Assembly (NCBI RefSeq): GCF_963676815.1
Contig: NZ_OY781365.1
Location: forward strand, 1,336,501 to 1,400,500
Length of the DNA: 64,000 bases
Source: an uncultured Draconibacterium sp.
Lineage (GTDB): Bacteria > Bacteroidota > Bacteroidia > Bacteroidales > Prolixibacteraceae
Reading direction: 5' to 3'
The first letter of the stretch is position 1; every line of letters begins with the position of its first letter. Below, in pieces: positions 24,885 to 34,402 of this stretch. A program made the translations under genes and the position numbers. Under the pieces are notes generated by a model that saw nothing but the letters and a program-made list of their open reading frames with translations, did not search any database and was not told the DNA's origin.

Positions 24885-26948
24885 ATGTACTCAAAAGAAA
24901 AATTCATAAATCGTGAAATAAGTTGGTTATCGTTTAACGAAAGAGTGCTTCAGGAAGCTCAGGATCCGGAAACACCTCTTTTCGAACGAATTCGTTTTAT
25001 CGGAATCTTCTCGAATAACCTCGACGAGTTTTTCAGGGTGCGTGTGGCGGCCGTACGCCGTATGGTCGATCTTGGAAGGGATGAAGAAAACCTTTTGGGC
25101 GACATGACTCCTGATGAATTACACAACAATATTCAGGAGATTGTTATTGAGCAGCAAAATAAGGTGCAGGAGATTTACACCAACATCCTTCAAGAACTGG
25201 AAGAAAACAATATTTCCATTATCGACGAAAAGGATTTGACAGAAAAACAAGGCAAGTTTGTGCGCAATTATTTCTACGAAAAAGTGCTGCCCAACCTTGT
25301 GCCTATTATGCTGAGCAAGGGAAATAAATTCCCATACCTGCGCGATCGTTCGGTTTACCTGGCAGTTAAGCTGTGGAAAAAAGAAGACCCCGAAGATTTG
25401 GCTTATTCGCTGATTCGGATTCCCGGACGATCGGTACCGCGCTTTTTGGTGCTTCCCGAGGAAAATGGAAAACAGTTCGTACTATATCTCGACGATATTA
25501 TTCGTTTCTGCATGGCCGACATTTTCTTCTATTTTGATTACGACATGTATGGCGCCTACACCATTAAAATTACGCGCGATGCTGAACTCGACCTGGATGA
25601 TGACATCTCGAAAAGTTTTGTGGAGAAAATGAGCCACAGCCTGAAAAAGCGTAAAAAAGGGAAACCGGTTCGATTAATTTACGACCGCGACATGCCAAAA
25701 GACTTGCTGAAGTTTTTGCTGAAAAAAATGAAACTGGCAGAAGGCAGCGATGCCATTCCCGGAGGGCGATACCATAATCACAAGGATTTTATGAACTTCC
25801 CTGAGATTGGGAAAAAGAAACATTATTATACCAAACTTCCGCCGTTCAGACATAAAGATTTGCCTCCTTTTACGAGTATTATGAAAATGATGCGCGAAAA
25901 GGACATTATGTTGCATTACCCTTACCAAACGTTTAATCACTTTATCGACTTTTTGCGCGAAGCAGCCATCGACCCGAAAGTAAAAGAAATCGGACTGACG
26001 ATTTATCGTGTTGCATCGGCATCAAAAGTGGTAAATGCCCTTTTAAACGCAGTACGAAACGGTAAAAAAGTTACGGTAATTATCGAGTTACAGGCACGCT
26101 TTGATGAGGAAGCAAACATATTCTGGTCGAACAAATTACAGGAAGAAGGAGCTACGGTGATCAATGGAGTGCCGGGCATGAAAGTACATAGTAAACTGGC
26201 TTGGGTGCATCGCGAGGAGGAGGATATTATGCGTAATTACGCCTACATCGGAACAGGAAATTTCCACGAAGGAACGGCCCGTGTTTATGCCGACGACGGC
26301 TTACTTACTGCTGACCCTCGTTTGGCCAATGAGGTGGAAAAGATTTTTGATTTCTTTAAACAAAACTTCCTTCGCCACGATTACAAACACCTGGTTGTTA
26401 GCCCGTTTACCATGCGCCAAACATGGGAAGACAATATTGAAAATGAAATTGCACTGACAAAACAAGGCAAACCGGCATGGATGACGCTGAAAATGAACAG
26501 CCTCATCGATCCGAAAATGATGAAAAAGGTGTACAAAGCGGCGCAAGCAGGCGTGAAAGTAAAACTTATTGTACGTGGTATTTTTGGATTACAAGTTGGG
26601 CTGAACGGATTTAGTGAAAATATTACAGCAATAAGTATTGTAGATAAATACCTGGAGCACTCGCGCATATTCCTTTTTGGTGCCGGTGGCGAAGAGAAAA
26701 TGTATATCTCTTCGGCCGACTGGATGCCCCGAAATTTAAACCGGCGTATTGAAGTGGCCTGCCCGATTTACGATGAAAATATTAAAACAGAACTGAAGAA
26801 AATGCTGGAAATCCAATTGCAGGATAACTCGAAAGCACGAATTCTCGATCCTGAATTGTCGAATAAATATTCTAAAAAGAATACGACCAGAAAATACCGT
26901 GCTCAAGAGGACTATTACAATTATATCAAATCGATTACGAAAGAATAA
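24885..26948 (+). CDS. ppk1: Polyphosphate kinase 1
   Basis: Polymerises the terminal phosphate of ATP into inorganic polyphosphate, reversibly, usually at the inner membrane. 687 residues, normal length. The N-terminal domain has FINREISWLSFNERVLQEA; the catalytic domains resemble phospholipase D. The autophosphorylated histidine is expected in GMKVHSKLAWVHR; YAYIGTGNFHEGTARVYAD and FLFGAGGEEKMYISSADWM are also conserved. Followed after 15 bases by an ArsC-like gene, probably in one transcript. No exopolyphosphatase gene is nearby. Confidence 0.97.
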   Translation: MYSKEKFINREISWLSFNERVLQEAQDPETPLFERIRFIGIFSNNLDEFFRVRVAAVRRMVDLGRDEENLLGDMTPDELHNNIQEIVIEQQNKVQEIYTNILQELEENNISIIDEKDLTEKQGKFVRNYFYEKVLPNLVPIMLSKGNKFPYLRDRSVYLAVKLWKKEDPEDLAYSLIRIPGRSVPRFLVLPEENGKQFVLYLDDIIRFCMADIFFYFDYDMYGAYTIKITRDAELDLDDDISKSFVEKMSHSLKKRKKGKPVRLIYDRDMPKDLLKFLLKKMKLAEGSDAIPGGRYHNHKDFMNFPEIGKKKHYYTKLPPFRHKDLPPFTSIMKMMREKDIMLHYPYQTFNHFIDFLREAAIDPKVKEIGLTIYRVASASKVVNALLNAVRNGKKVTVIIELQARFDEEANIFWSNKLQEEGATVINGVPGMKVHSKLAWVHREEEDIMRNYAYIGTGNFHEGTARVYADDGLLTADPRLANEVEKIFDFFKQNFLRHDYKHLVVSPFTMRQTWEDNIENEIALTKQGKPAWMTLKMNSLIDPKMMKKVYKAAQAGVKVKLIVRGIFGLQVGLNGFSENITAISIVDKYLEHSRIFLFGAGGEEKMYISSADWMPRNLNRRIEVACPIYDENIKTELKKMLEIQLQDNSKARILDPELSNKYSKKNTTRKYRAQEDYYNYIKSITKE

Positions 26949-26963
26949 ATTAAAAATATAACA

Positions 26964-27302
26964 ATGAAAATATACCATAATCCGCGCTGCTCGAAAAGCC
27001 GCAAAGGACTGCAATACCTGGAAGACAAAGGATGTAAGTTTGAAATGGTAAAATACCTTGAACAGGGGCTGAACGAAGAAGAGCTGACAGCGCTTATTGC
27101 CAAAACCGGTAAAAAGCCTTTTGATTTTGTACGCCAGCACGAAAAAGACTACAAAGAGCAATACAAAGGAAAAGTATTGAGCGATGAAGAATGGATAAAA
27201 GTGTTGGTTGAAAATCCAAAACTTCTGCACCGCCCAATTGTAGTAAACGGCGACAAAGCTGTTCTGGGAAATCCACCTGAAAATATTGATGAAATTCTAT
27301 AA
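26964..27302 (+). CDS. ArsC/Spx-family thioredoxin-fold protein
   Basis: 112 residues; MKIYHNPRCSKSRKGLQYLE holds the single redox cysteine of glutaredoxin-dependent arsenate reductases (CSKS), and the C-terminal RPIVVNGDKAVLGNPPENI is the matching cis-proline/arginine region. It may reduce arsenate with glutaredoxin/glutathione or be a YfgD-like protein of unknown role. No arsR, arsB or acr3 gene is nearby, so a dedicated arsenic function is not supported by context. It follows ppk1 closely and ends at a bidirectional terminator. Confidence 0.88.
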   Translation: MKIYHNPRCSKSRKGLQYLEDKGCKFEMVKYLEQGLNEEELTALIAKTGKKPFDFVRQHEKDYKEQYKGKVLSDEEWIKVLVENPKLLHRPIVVNGDKAVLGNPPENIDEIL

Positions 27303-27303
27303 A

Positions 27304-27339
27304 AAAACAAAGCCGGTAAATTTTTACCGGCTTTGTTTT
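27304..27339. terminator. Bidirectional terminator between the arsC-like gene and sucD
   Basis: A 17-bp perfect inverted repeat (27304-27320 and 27323-27339) with core ACAAAGCCGGTA, A-tract on the left and T-tract on the right. Serves both convergent transcripts. Confidence 0.9.
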
Positions 27340-27358
27340 TTATGTCGCAGAATTGATT

Positions 27359-28231
27359 TTACAATCCTAATTTTTCTTTTACCAATCCAGGTATCTCGCG
27401 TGGCTCTTTTGCCACCGGAACATCAGCAGCTTTAAAAGCTTTGATTTTTTCTTCAGCTGTACCCGATCCACTTGAAATAATAGCACCGGCGTGTCCCATA
27501 CGTTTTCCCGGAGGCGCTGATTGACCGGCAATAAATGCAACCACCGGCTTGGTCATTTTCTCTTTAATAAAACGGGCTGCCTGCTCTTCGGCATCACCAC
27601 CAATTTCGCCAATTAAAACAACGGCTTCGGTTGCCGGATCGTTTTCATACATCTCCAGCAAATCAATAAAATACAGACCTGAAACTGCGTCTCCACCAAT
27701 ACCAACGCAAGTGGTTTGGCCCAGTCCGCTTTCGGTCAACATATTTACTACTTCGTAGGTCAATGTTCCCGAACGCGAGATCAAACCAACATTTCCTTTT
27801 TTGAATATCATTGCCGGTAAAATTCCGATCAAACACTCGTCAGGTGTTATTAATCCCGGACAGTTGGCACCAACCAGTTTTGTACCGTTTTGTTTTAAAA
27901 CCGGAGTTACTTTAATCATGTCCTGAACCGGAACATGTTCGGTAATACAAACCACCAATTCAATTCCCGCGTAGCTGGCTTCCATAATGGCGTCGGCAGC
28001 AAAAGCCGCCGGCACAAATATTACCGATGCATTGGCACCAGTAGCTTTAACAGCATCTTCAACACTGTTAAAAACCGGAACACCTTCAACTTCCTGACCA
28101 GCTTTACCGGGCGAAGTTCCACCAACAACATTGGTTCCGTAGGCTTTCATTTTTGAGGTATGAAAAGCTCCGTCGCGACCGGTAATTCCCTGTACTATTA
28201 CTTTTGTATCTTTATTTATAAGTATGCTCAT
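27359..28231 (-). CDS. sucD: Succinate--CoA ligase, alpha subunit
   Basis: With SucC, interconverts succinyl-CoA and succinate with formation of ATP or GTP, the TCA step of substrate-level phosphorylation. 290 residues. The CoA-binding Rossmann part starts MSILINKDTKVIVQGITGRD, and the phosphorylated histidine lies in RMGHAGAIISSG. Start is 32 bases after the sucC stop, so sucC-sucD form one unit transcribed leftward. Nothing unusual. Confidence 0.98.
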   Translation of the reverse strand: MSILINKDTKVIVQGITGRDGAFHTSKMKAYGTNVVGGTSPGKAGQEVEGVPVFNSVEDAVKATGANASVIFVPAAFAADAIMEASYAGIELVVCITEHVPVQDMIKVTPVLKQNGTKLVGANCPGLITPDECLIGILPAMIFKKGNVGLISRSGTLTYEVVNMLTESGLGQTTCVGIGGDAVSGLYFIDLLEMYENDPATEAVVLIGEIGGDAEEQAARFIKEKMTKPVVAFIAGQSAPPGKRMGHAGAIISSGSGTAEEKIKAFKAADVPVAKEPREIPGLVKEKLGL

Positions 28232-28263
28232 TACTTTTTCACTTTTTACTTTAAACTTTTGCC

Positions 28264-29397
28264 TTACTTTTTACTTAACTCTATTGCTGTTTGAGCTGCT
28301 TCGCGCATGGTTTCAACAACCGGCAATCCTGTTTGCTTAATAATCTCCAGGCCCTCTTTGGCGTTGGTTCCCGACAAACGAATTACGATAGGCACATCAG
28401 TTTTTATCTGATCGAGTGCTATTACCAAACCGCGAGCTACATCGTCGCAACGGGTAATACCACCAAAAATGTTGATCATTACTGATTTCACATTCTGGTC
28501 ACCCAGTAAAATATTCATGGCATCAACTACTTTCTGTGGGTTTGATGAACCACCAATATCAAGGAAGTTGGCAGGTTCGCCGCCATACAATTTAATCATG
28601 TCCATGGTTGCCATTGCCAAACCGGCGCCGTTTACCATACACCCAATATTTCCGTCGAGTTTAATGTACGAAAGACCTTTTGCATTTGCTTCAATCTCTT
28701 TCAACTCATCTTTATCGGCTTCGCGCATGCTCAAAATTTCTTTCTGACGATACAAAGCATTGTCGTCGAAATTCATTTTTCCGTCGATAGCCAAAACCTG
28801 TTTGTCCGGAGTTAAAACCAACGGATTAATCTCAGCCAACGATGAATCGGTATCAACATAAAGCTGGTAGAGTTTTACCAGAATATTGGCGCACTGTCTG
28901 ATTTCTTTTGGATCTTCGAACAACTGCATGGCAATTTTTCGCGACTGCCACGGCATTAATCCCATCGATGGATCGATAGCCATTTTAATAATTTTCTCCG
29001 GCGAAACTTTAGCTACCTCTTCAATTTCAACACCACCTTCGGCACTGGCCATCAGTGTAACCGACTTGGTATTCCGATCGTTGATAAGGCCAACGTAAAA
29101 TTCCTTTTCAATGTCGACTGCGTCGGCAACCAGCACTTTTTCAACGCAAATGCCTTTAATGTCCATACCCAGTATTTCTTCAGCTTTTTCAACGGCCTCG
29201 GCCTTTGTTTTTGCCAATTTCACACCACCGGCTTTTCCACGTCCGCCAACATGCACCTGCGCCTTAACCACACGCAGTTTGTCTTTGTCCGACACATTTT
29301 GTTTTACTTCATCAACCGAATGGCAAACAACACCTTCCGGCACAGGAATCCCGTACTTCCTGAATAAATTTCGGGCTTGATATTCGTGAATTTTCAT
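28264..29397 (-). CDS. sucC: Succinate--CoA ligase, beta subunit
   Basis: 377 residues, slightly shorter than the E. coli protein. The ATP-grasp domain opens MKIHEYQARNLFRKYGIPVP; conserved features include VKAQVHVGGRGKAGGVKLAK (nucleotide/Mg site) and the CoA-ligase domain GNIGCMVNGAGLAMATMDMI with INIFGGITRCDDVARGL. First gene of the sucC-sucD unit; a 383-base region without genes precedes it. Confidence 0.98.
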   Translation of the reverse strand: MKIHEYQARNLFRKYGIPVPEGVVCHSVDEVKQNVSDKDKLRVVKAQVHVGGRGKAGGVKLAKTKAEAVEKAEEILGMDIKGICVEKVLVADAVDIEKEFYVGLINDRNTKSVTLMASAEGGVEIEEVAKVSPEKIIKMAIDPSMGLMPWQSRKIAMQLFEDPKEIRQCANILVKLYQLYVDTDSSLAEINPLVLTPDKQVLAIDGKMNFDDNALYRQKEILSMREADKDELKEIEANAKGLSYIKLDGNIGCMVNGAGLAMATMDMIKLYGGEPANFLDIGGSSNPQKVVDAMNILLGDQNVKSVMINIFGGITRCDDVARGLVIALDQIKTDVPIVIRLSGTNAKEGLEIIKQTGLPVVETMREAAQTAIELSKK

Positions 29398-29780
29398 ACG
29401 ATTAAATATTTACTTTAATAAGCATCTTTTGGAATTCGAATTTTGTTCTGATCAACTCTATGGTGCAATCCCATTTGTATGCTCATTTTATTTATTAGTT
29501 GTTTACTGTTAAAAGCCTGAACGAAAATAAACCGGTTGCAGAAACCTGGTTTAAACATTAGTTCGTTACGCAATTGACTTTCAGTTTTTTAAAATTTAAT
29601 GTTAAATGTAATGATTATTTAACCGCTAAACACAGCATTTTGTTTTGAAAATTTTATGACTTACAACACATTTTTTTTGTAACCAAGATCACTTGATTGT
29701 AAAAATCTTTTAAAACAGTTCTGTCGTATTCAGCCACTTCGTTTTTTTAAAGTAGATTTGCATCACTAAAACAGATAACG
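29398..29780. other. Divergent intergenic region between sucC and the SIS gene
   Basis: AT-rich. It must carry the sucC promoter on the minus strand, for which I see no clear match. On the plus strand TAGATTTG (29753-29760) is a likely -7 element for the SIS gene. TTACAA and TTGTAA around 29660-29680 form a short inverted repeat. No gene or RNA recognised. Confidence 0.5.
29753..29760 (+). promoter_or_regulatory. Candidate -7 element for the SIS-domain gene
   Basis: TAGATTTG followed by C fits TAnnTTTG, 20 bases upstream of the ATG. The -33 triplet is not TTG. Confidence 0.45.
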
Positions 29781-30407
29781 ATGAAAGAAGCGATCAGACA
29801 AGTTATTGAACACGAAGCAAAGGCTATTCAGGCAATTCCTGTTGAAGACGGAATGCTCGAAGCCATAGAACTGATACACCGGCAAGTACACAAAAACCAT
29901 GGTAAACTGGTTACCAGCGGAATGGGAAAAGCAGGACAAATTGCAGCCAATATTGCCACCACTTTTAGCTCGACAGGAACACCGGCTGTTTTTCTTCACC
30001 CCAGCGAATCGCAACACGGCGATTTGGGAGTGCTGCAACAAAACGATGTTTTGCTGGTGATTTCAAACTCAGGAAAAACCCGAGAAATAATTGAGCTAAT
30101 CGAATTGGCAGAAAATTTATATGCAGGGCTTCCACTGATCGTTATTTCCAGTAACCCGGAAGGCGTGCTGGCAAAAAATGCCGACGCTTTTATTTACACC
30201 GGAAATCCACAGGAAGTTTGCCCGCTGGGCCTTTCACCAACAACATCTACCACGGTTATGACCGTAATTGGCGACGCACTTGTGGTATCGATGATGAATA
30301 AAATTGGTTTTACCAACGACGATTATGCCAAACGTCACCATGGTGGTTATTTGGGAAGCAAATCGCGTTTACAGGCAGAGAGTGATAGAAGAATTGATGT
30401 AGATTGA
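29781..30407 (+). CDS. SIS-domain sugar-phosphate isomerase, KdsD/GutQ-like without CBS domains
   Basis: 208 residues consisting of one SIS domain: GKLVTSGMGKAGQIAANIAT, DVLLVISNSGKTREIIELI, and the KpsF-type ending KRHHGGYLGSKSR. KdsD/KpsF/GutQ enzymes interconvert arabinose 5-phosphate and ribulose 5-phosphate for Kdo synthesis and usually carry two C-terminal CBS domains (about 320 residues). Here the chain stops after the SIS part. Single-SIS versions exist, so it may be active; a related phosphohexose isomerase role is also possible. It is the only such gene in the window; no kds genes are adjacent. Confidence 0.78.
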   Translation: MKEAIRQVIEHEAKAIQAIPVEDGMLEAIELIHRQVHKNHGKLVTSGMGKAGQIAANIATTFSSTGTPAVFLHPSESQHGDLGVLQQNDVLLVISNSGKTREIIELIELAENLYAGLPLIVISSNPEGVLAKNADAFIYTGNPQEVCPLGLSPTTSTTVMTVIGDALVVSMMNKIGFTNDDYAKRHHGGYLGSKSRLQAESDRRIDVD

Positions 30408-30445
30408 TAGAAGATTGATTTTTAGATTTATAACCCGAAATTGAA

Positions 30446-30988
30446 ATGAGAATTACAAAAGAAAATACTGTTGGATTAATTATCGATATTCAGGAGCGGC
30501 TGATTGCTGCCATGAACGATAAAGAAACACTACTAAAAAATTGCGAAACGCTGACTCAAGGCTTAAAAGAGCTGGAAGTTCCTGTGCTGGTATCGCAACA
30601 ATACACCAAAGGCCTGGGCGAAACTGTACCTAAAATTCAGGCAGCGTTTGATGAATTCAGCTACTTTGAAAAAAAAGATTTCAGTTGTTTTAAAGTACCG
30701 GAAATAGCCGAAAAATTAAAAGAACTGGGTGCAAAAAACATTATTATCTGCGGTATCGAGTCGCATGTATGTGTACTGCAAACAGCTGTTGATTTAAAAG
30801 CTGCCGGGCTAAACCCGATTGTAGTTATGGATTGTGTTTCGTCGCGCACAGCCGCTAATGTTGAATTGGCGAAAGAGCGTTTCCGTTTCGAAGGAATTAT
30901 GATGAGCTCATACGAATCAATCTTGTTCGAACTAACCGGTTCAGCCGGAGATCCTTCGTTCCGCGCCATTTCTAAATTGGTAAAATAA
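30446..30988 (+). CDS. Isochorismatase-like hydrolase
   Basis: 180-residue cysteine hydrolase of the isochorismatase-like superfamily (YcaC-type). The catalytic Asp is D14 in GLIIDIQERL, Lys is in YFEKKDFSCF, and the nucleophilic Cys is in CGIESHVCVLQTA. Members hydrolyse N-carbamoyl or amide substrates, nicotinamide or isochorismate; without enterobactin or NAD genes nearby the substrate cannot be named. Lies 38 bases after the SIS gene and 58 before the MBL gene, all on one strand, perhaps one operon. Confidence 0.85.
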   Translation: MRITKENTVGLIIDIQERLIAAMNDKETLLKNCETLTQGLKELEVPVLVSQQYTKGLGETVPKIQAAFDEFSYFEKKDFSCFKVPEIAEKLKELGAKNIIICGIESHVCVLQTAVDLKAAGLNPIVVMDCVSSRTAANVELAKERFRFEGIMMSSYESILFELTGSAGDPSFRAISKLVK

Positions 30989-31046
30989 ATAAACTCCATA
31001 GTCATCGCCTGCAAATTTTACGGGCGGTGACAATTAACAAAACAAT

Positions 31047-31877
31047 ATGCTCGAAATTTGTGCCATAGCATCAGGTAGTAACGGAAACTGCTATTACATT
31101 GGCAATGAAAATTCGGCGATTTTGATCGACGCCGGAATTTCTACCAAGCAGATTCTGAACCGGATGAAAGAACGTGGTTTGGATTCGAACAAATTACGGG
31201 CTCTTTTTATTACCCACGAACACAGCGACCATATGCGCGGTGCACGGGTTATGGGTAAACGACTTCAGATTCCGGTTTACATAACTGCCAAAACCTACGA
31301 TGGTTCGTATAAAAATCTTCGGCCCGATTACCCACGTTTTTTTACCTCCAACGAAACAATTGCAGTCGACGATTTTATCGTTCACCCGGTGCCCAAATTG
31401 CATGATGCTGCCGATCCCTGTTCATTCAGAATTAGCTACAACAACCTGAACATTGGCGTTTTTACCGACATTGGCGAAGCTTGCGACAATGTAAAAACGC
31501 ATGTTGGAAAATGTAATGCGTTATTTCTGGAATCAAACTACGATGAAGGAATGCTTTGGGCCGGACGCTATCCACAATTTCTGAAAGAAAGAGTGGCCTC
31601 TAATGTTGGACATCTATCAAACGACCAGACATTTGAACTGCTGAAAAAACATACTAATGGAGACTTGAGATGTGTCTTTCTAAGCCATATTTCAAAAGAC
31701 AATAACACCCACGAAAAGGCTTTAAAAACAATGCACCCACTATCTGATCGGTTTGAGATAAACATTGCATCGCGCTTTGAGGCATCTGCTGTTTATCAGC
31801 TTTCGTCCGATTCCGGTCATAAAAAACAAATCCCGAACAATCCCCAAAATTTAAAACTTCAGTTTCCTGAATTTTAA
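31047..31877 (+). CDS. MBL-fold metallo-hydrolase, WalJ/YycJ-like
   Basis: 276 residues. The metal-binding motif HEHSDH is at residues 57-62 (ALFITHEHSDHMRG); HPVPKLHDAADPCSF, NIGVFTDIGEA and LSHISKDNNTHE complete the active-site set. It resembles YycJ/WalJ phosphodiesterases, which in Firmicutes affect cell division and DNA repair; in Bacteroidota the role is not established. Start MLEICAIASGSNGNCYYI is typical of the group. A weak stem follows the stop, before lysC (convergent). Confidence 0.88.
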   Translation: MLEICAIASGSNGNCYYIGNENSAILIDAGISTKQILNRMKERGLDSNKLRALFITHEHSDHMRGARVMGKRLQIPVYITAKTYDGSYKNLRPDYPRFFTSNETIAVDDFIVHPVPKLHDAADPCSFRISYNNLNIGVFTDIGEACDNVKTHVGKCNALFLESNYDEGMLWAGRYPQFLKERVASNVGHLSNDQTFELLKKHTNGDLRCVFLSHISKDNNTHEKALKTMHPLSDRFEINIASRFEASAVYQLSSDSGHKKQIPNNPQNLKLQFPEF

Positions 31878-31940
31878 ACAGCCGAAAAGCGGCTTTGGAT
31901 CTTATTCGGGCTTTGTTGCTATACAGATTTTCTCCTGTAA

Positions 31941-33257
31941 TTAGCTATTCAACAAATTATCGCTTAAAGCTTGTAATGTTTCTTTTTTACGTTGCGTTGG
32001 CACTAATACCGAAATATTATGGCGGCTTCCACCGTATGAAATCATACGAATTGGAATACCATCCAAGGCTTTAAAAACCTTAGAAGCAAAACCTTTTTCT
32101 TCCTGAATAATATCGCCAACAATACAAACAATTGTTAAATCCTGATCGATAACTACGGTTCCGAATTTATCGAGTTCTTCCTTAATTTCAGCCAGATACT
32201 GTATGTTATCAATGGTTAGCGAAACTGCCACCTCTGAAGTTGAGATCATATCGATTGGCGTACGGTAGTCTGCAAAAATTTTAAAAATCTTCGATAAAAA
32301 ACCATAGGCATTCAACATCCTGCCCGAACGAATTTTTACTGCTGTAATATCGTCTTTTGCGGCAACAGCTTTAATTCCCTGACCATCCGAATCAGATGTA
32401 ATCAACGTACCGCCATCAGTTGGATTCATGGTGTTTTTTAACCGAACCGGAATGTTTTGGATTCGTGCCGGCAATACTGTTTGCGGATGCAGAATTTTTG
32501 CCCCAAAAAAGGCAAGCTCGGCAGCTTCGTTATACGACAGCTGATCGATTTTTTTGGTATTCTCCACAAATCGCGGATCGTTATTATGGAACCCGTCAAT
32601 ATCCGTCCAAATCTGAATTTCATCGGCATCGATGGCAGCACCAATCAACGATGCTGTATAGTCGCTTCCTCCACGCTGCAGGTTGTTTATTTCACCATCG
32701 GCATCTTTACAAATAAATCCCTGAGTAATATAATATTTAGCATCGCCAACCTCTTTCATTACCGGCTTAATATGATTACGAATAAAGTTCAGATCGGCAG
32801 CTTTATCTTCGTCAATTTTCATAAAATCAAGAGCAGGCAACAACTTCGTATCATGCCCGTTTTCATTCATCAGCAAGGTTACCAGGTTGGTTGAAATTAT
32901 TTCGCCCTGAGCCAAAATTGTATTTTCGCCAACAACACCGAAAGTGCCCGATGTAAACGATTTAATAGTCTCAAAAGCATGTTTTATAACCAGTAAGCCC
33001 TTCTGCTTATTTTCTTCGGAGGTAAAAAGCTCAGCAACTACCTTTTTATAATTATCCTCAAGTTTGCCGATAAAAATACGTGCTGTATCCTTATTTTTCT
33101 TTTTCAAATAATTTGAAATTTCCACTAACGAATTTGTTGTCCCCGACATCGCCGACAAAACAACAATCTTTTGCTCTCCATCGGTTACCAAATCCATAAC
33201 TGCCCTCATATTTTCAGGCGAGCCAACCGATGTTCCTCCGAATTTTAAAACTTTCAT
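31941..33257 (-). CDS. lysC: Aspartate kinase, monofunctional
   Basis: Phosphorylates aspartate, the first step to lysine, methionine and threonine; asd in this window performs the next step. 438 residues. The kinase domain opens MKVLKFGGTSVGSPENM, and QRGGSDYTASLIGA forms part of the active site. Two C-terminal ACT domains are expected for feedback control (about residues 290-438; VKIRSGRMLNAYGFLSKIF, TIVCIVGD). No homoserine dehydrogenase domain is fused. I looked for a lysine riboswitch in the roughly 200-base upstream gap and found none. Confidence 0.97.
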   Translation of the reverse strand: MKVLKFGGTSVGSPENMRAVMDLVTDGEQKIVVLSAMSGTTNSLVEISNYLKKKNKDTARIFIGKLEDNYKKVVAELFTSEENKQKGLLVIKHAFETIKSFTSGTFGVVGENTILAQGEIISTNLVTLLMNENGHDTKLLPALDFMKIDEDKAADLNFIRNHIKPVMKEVGDAKYYITQGFICKDADGEINNLQRGGSDYTASLIGAAIDADEIQIWTDIDGFHNNDPRFVENTKKIDQLSYNEAAELAFFGAKILHPQTVLPARIQNIPVRLKNTMNPTDGGTLITSDSDGQGIKAVAAKDDITAVKIRSGRMLNAYGFLSKIFKIFADYRTPIDMISTSEVAVSLTIDNIQYLAEIKEELDKFGTVVIDQDLTIVCIVGDIIQEEKGFASKVFKALDGIPIRMISYGGSRHNISVLVPTQRKKETLQALSDNLLNS

Positions 33258-33440
33258 TTCTCTTTAATTCAAAATTTTAGTGCTGCAAATATGAATAATT
33301 TTTAAATCAAAAGAAAAGCTTTTATGACTTTACGCATATTTATTCATACATTTTGCATATTTATTAACAAAAGTATGCTGCGTTTTATTCGCTATGATAA
33401 GTATCACATCATTTCCTAAAAGCCATTTTCGTGCATAAAG

Positions 33441-33448
33441 TACATTTG
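33441..33448 (+). promoter_or_regulatory. Candidate -7 element for the secreted protein gene
   Basis: TACATTTG fits TAnnTTTG, 24 bases before the ATG at 33473. No TTG at the -33 distance. Confidence 0.4.
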
Positions 33449-33472
33449 GGCAGAACTTAATCAGTAATAAAA

Positions 33473-34360
33473 ATGAAACGTATTTTTCTATTAACCGCTA
33501 TTTATCTTTTATCATTTTCCTTAATTCAGGCCCAAGAAGAATCGCCTTATTTTCTTATCAGCAAATCAACCGAATCAGTAGCCGAGGGAATCGCTAAAGC
33601 CAAATCGGCATTAAGCGAATCGGGTTTTAAAATAATTGGAGAATACCATCCGGAGCAATCAGAGAATTTAGCCGTTGTATGTTATACTCACCCAAAACTG
33701 GAGGAAATTGCACTCGGGTTCAGCGATCGTGGAGCTCTGGCATCGGCACTAAAAATTGGATTGAAAAAAGAAGGAGAAACGCTTCATATCAGCATGATAA
33801 ATCCAATGTATCTATTTTATGCCTATTTCATTGACGGCGTTGACAAGCAGGAAGATGTGTTGCGCTCGATATCGAATGAGGCTATTGCCGCTATGCAAAC
33901 CGTTGGAACAATGAAAGAACCTTTTGGCGGAACACTGGATAAGAAAAAACTGCAAAAGTACCACTACAAAATGATGATGCCGTATTTTGCTGATGCCGAA
34001 GAATTGAAAAGCTTCGATTCGTTTAACGACGGACTAAAAACCATCCGGCAAAACCTGGAGGCCGGAGCAGGTGAAACACAAAAGGTTTACGAACTTGTAT
34101 ACCCGGATAAAGAAGTTGCTGTTTGGGGCGTTGGACTAAAAAATGCGGAAGATGGTGAAGCTCATTTTTTACCTATAATTGGCAACGATCATGTGGCGGC
34201 GATGCCTTACGAAATTATTCTTCAGGGAAATACAGCAAGCATACTACCGGGAAAATATCGAATTGCGCTGCATTGGCCCGAGCTTACAATGGGTACTTTT
34301 ATGAAAATTATGAGTACTCCGGGCGATATTAAAAAGACAATGGAAAAACTAACGGAATAA
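33473..34360 (+). CDS. Secreted protein of unknown function, 295 aa
   Basis: Signal peptide MKRIFLLTAIYLLSFSLIQA followed by QEESPYF. The mature chain starts with a DUF302-like half (VAEGIAKAKSALSESGFKII; VVCYTHPKLEEIALGFSDRG) and continues with a domain rich in short helices and strands. A Met/Tyr-rich patch (HYKMMMPYF) lies near the middle. No catalytic motif is visible. It is monocistronic with its own promoter motif and a terminator. Exported or periplasmic; role unknown. Confidence 0.7.
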   Translation: MKRIFLLTAIYLLSFSLIQAQEESPYFLISKSTESVAEGIAKAKSALSESGFKIIGEYHPEQSENLAVVCYTHPKLEEIALGFSDRGALASALKIGLKKEGETLHISMINPMYLFYAYFIDGVDKQEDVLRSISNEAIAAMQTVGTMKEPFGGTLDKKKLQKYHYKMMMPYFADAEELKSFDSFNDGLKTIRQNLEAGAGETQKVYELVYPDKEVAVWGVGLKNAEDGEAHFLPIIGNDHVAAMPYEIILQGNTASILPGKYRIALHWPELTMGTFMKIMSTPGDIKKTMEKLTE

Positions 34361-34365
34361 AAAAC

Positions 34366-34402
34366 AAGGCTGTTTGTGTGCAAGCATGAGCAGCCTTTTT
34401 TA
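34366..34402. terminator. Terminator between the secreted protein gene and the convergent esterase gene
   Basis: AAGGCTG (34366-34372) pairs with CAGCCTT (34391-34397) around an 18-base loop; a T-tract follows, and an A-tract precedes for the opposite strand. Confidence 0.65.

Noticed and set aside
31878..31910. Terminator after the MBL gene
   Set aside because: A short AGCCG/CGGCT stem is present, but it is not followed by a T-tract.
33258..33472. Lysine riboswitch upstream of lysC
   Set aside because: The gap lacks the complex conserved fold of that riboswitch, and the class is not typical of this phylum.
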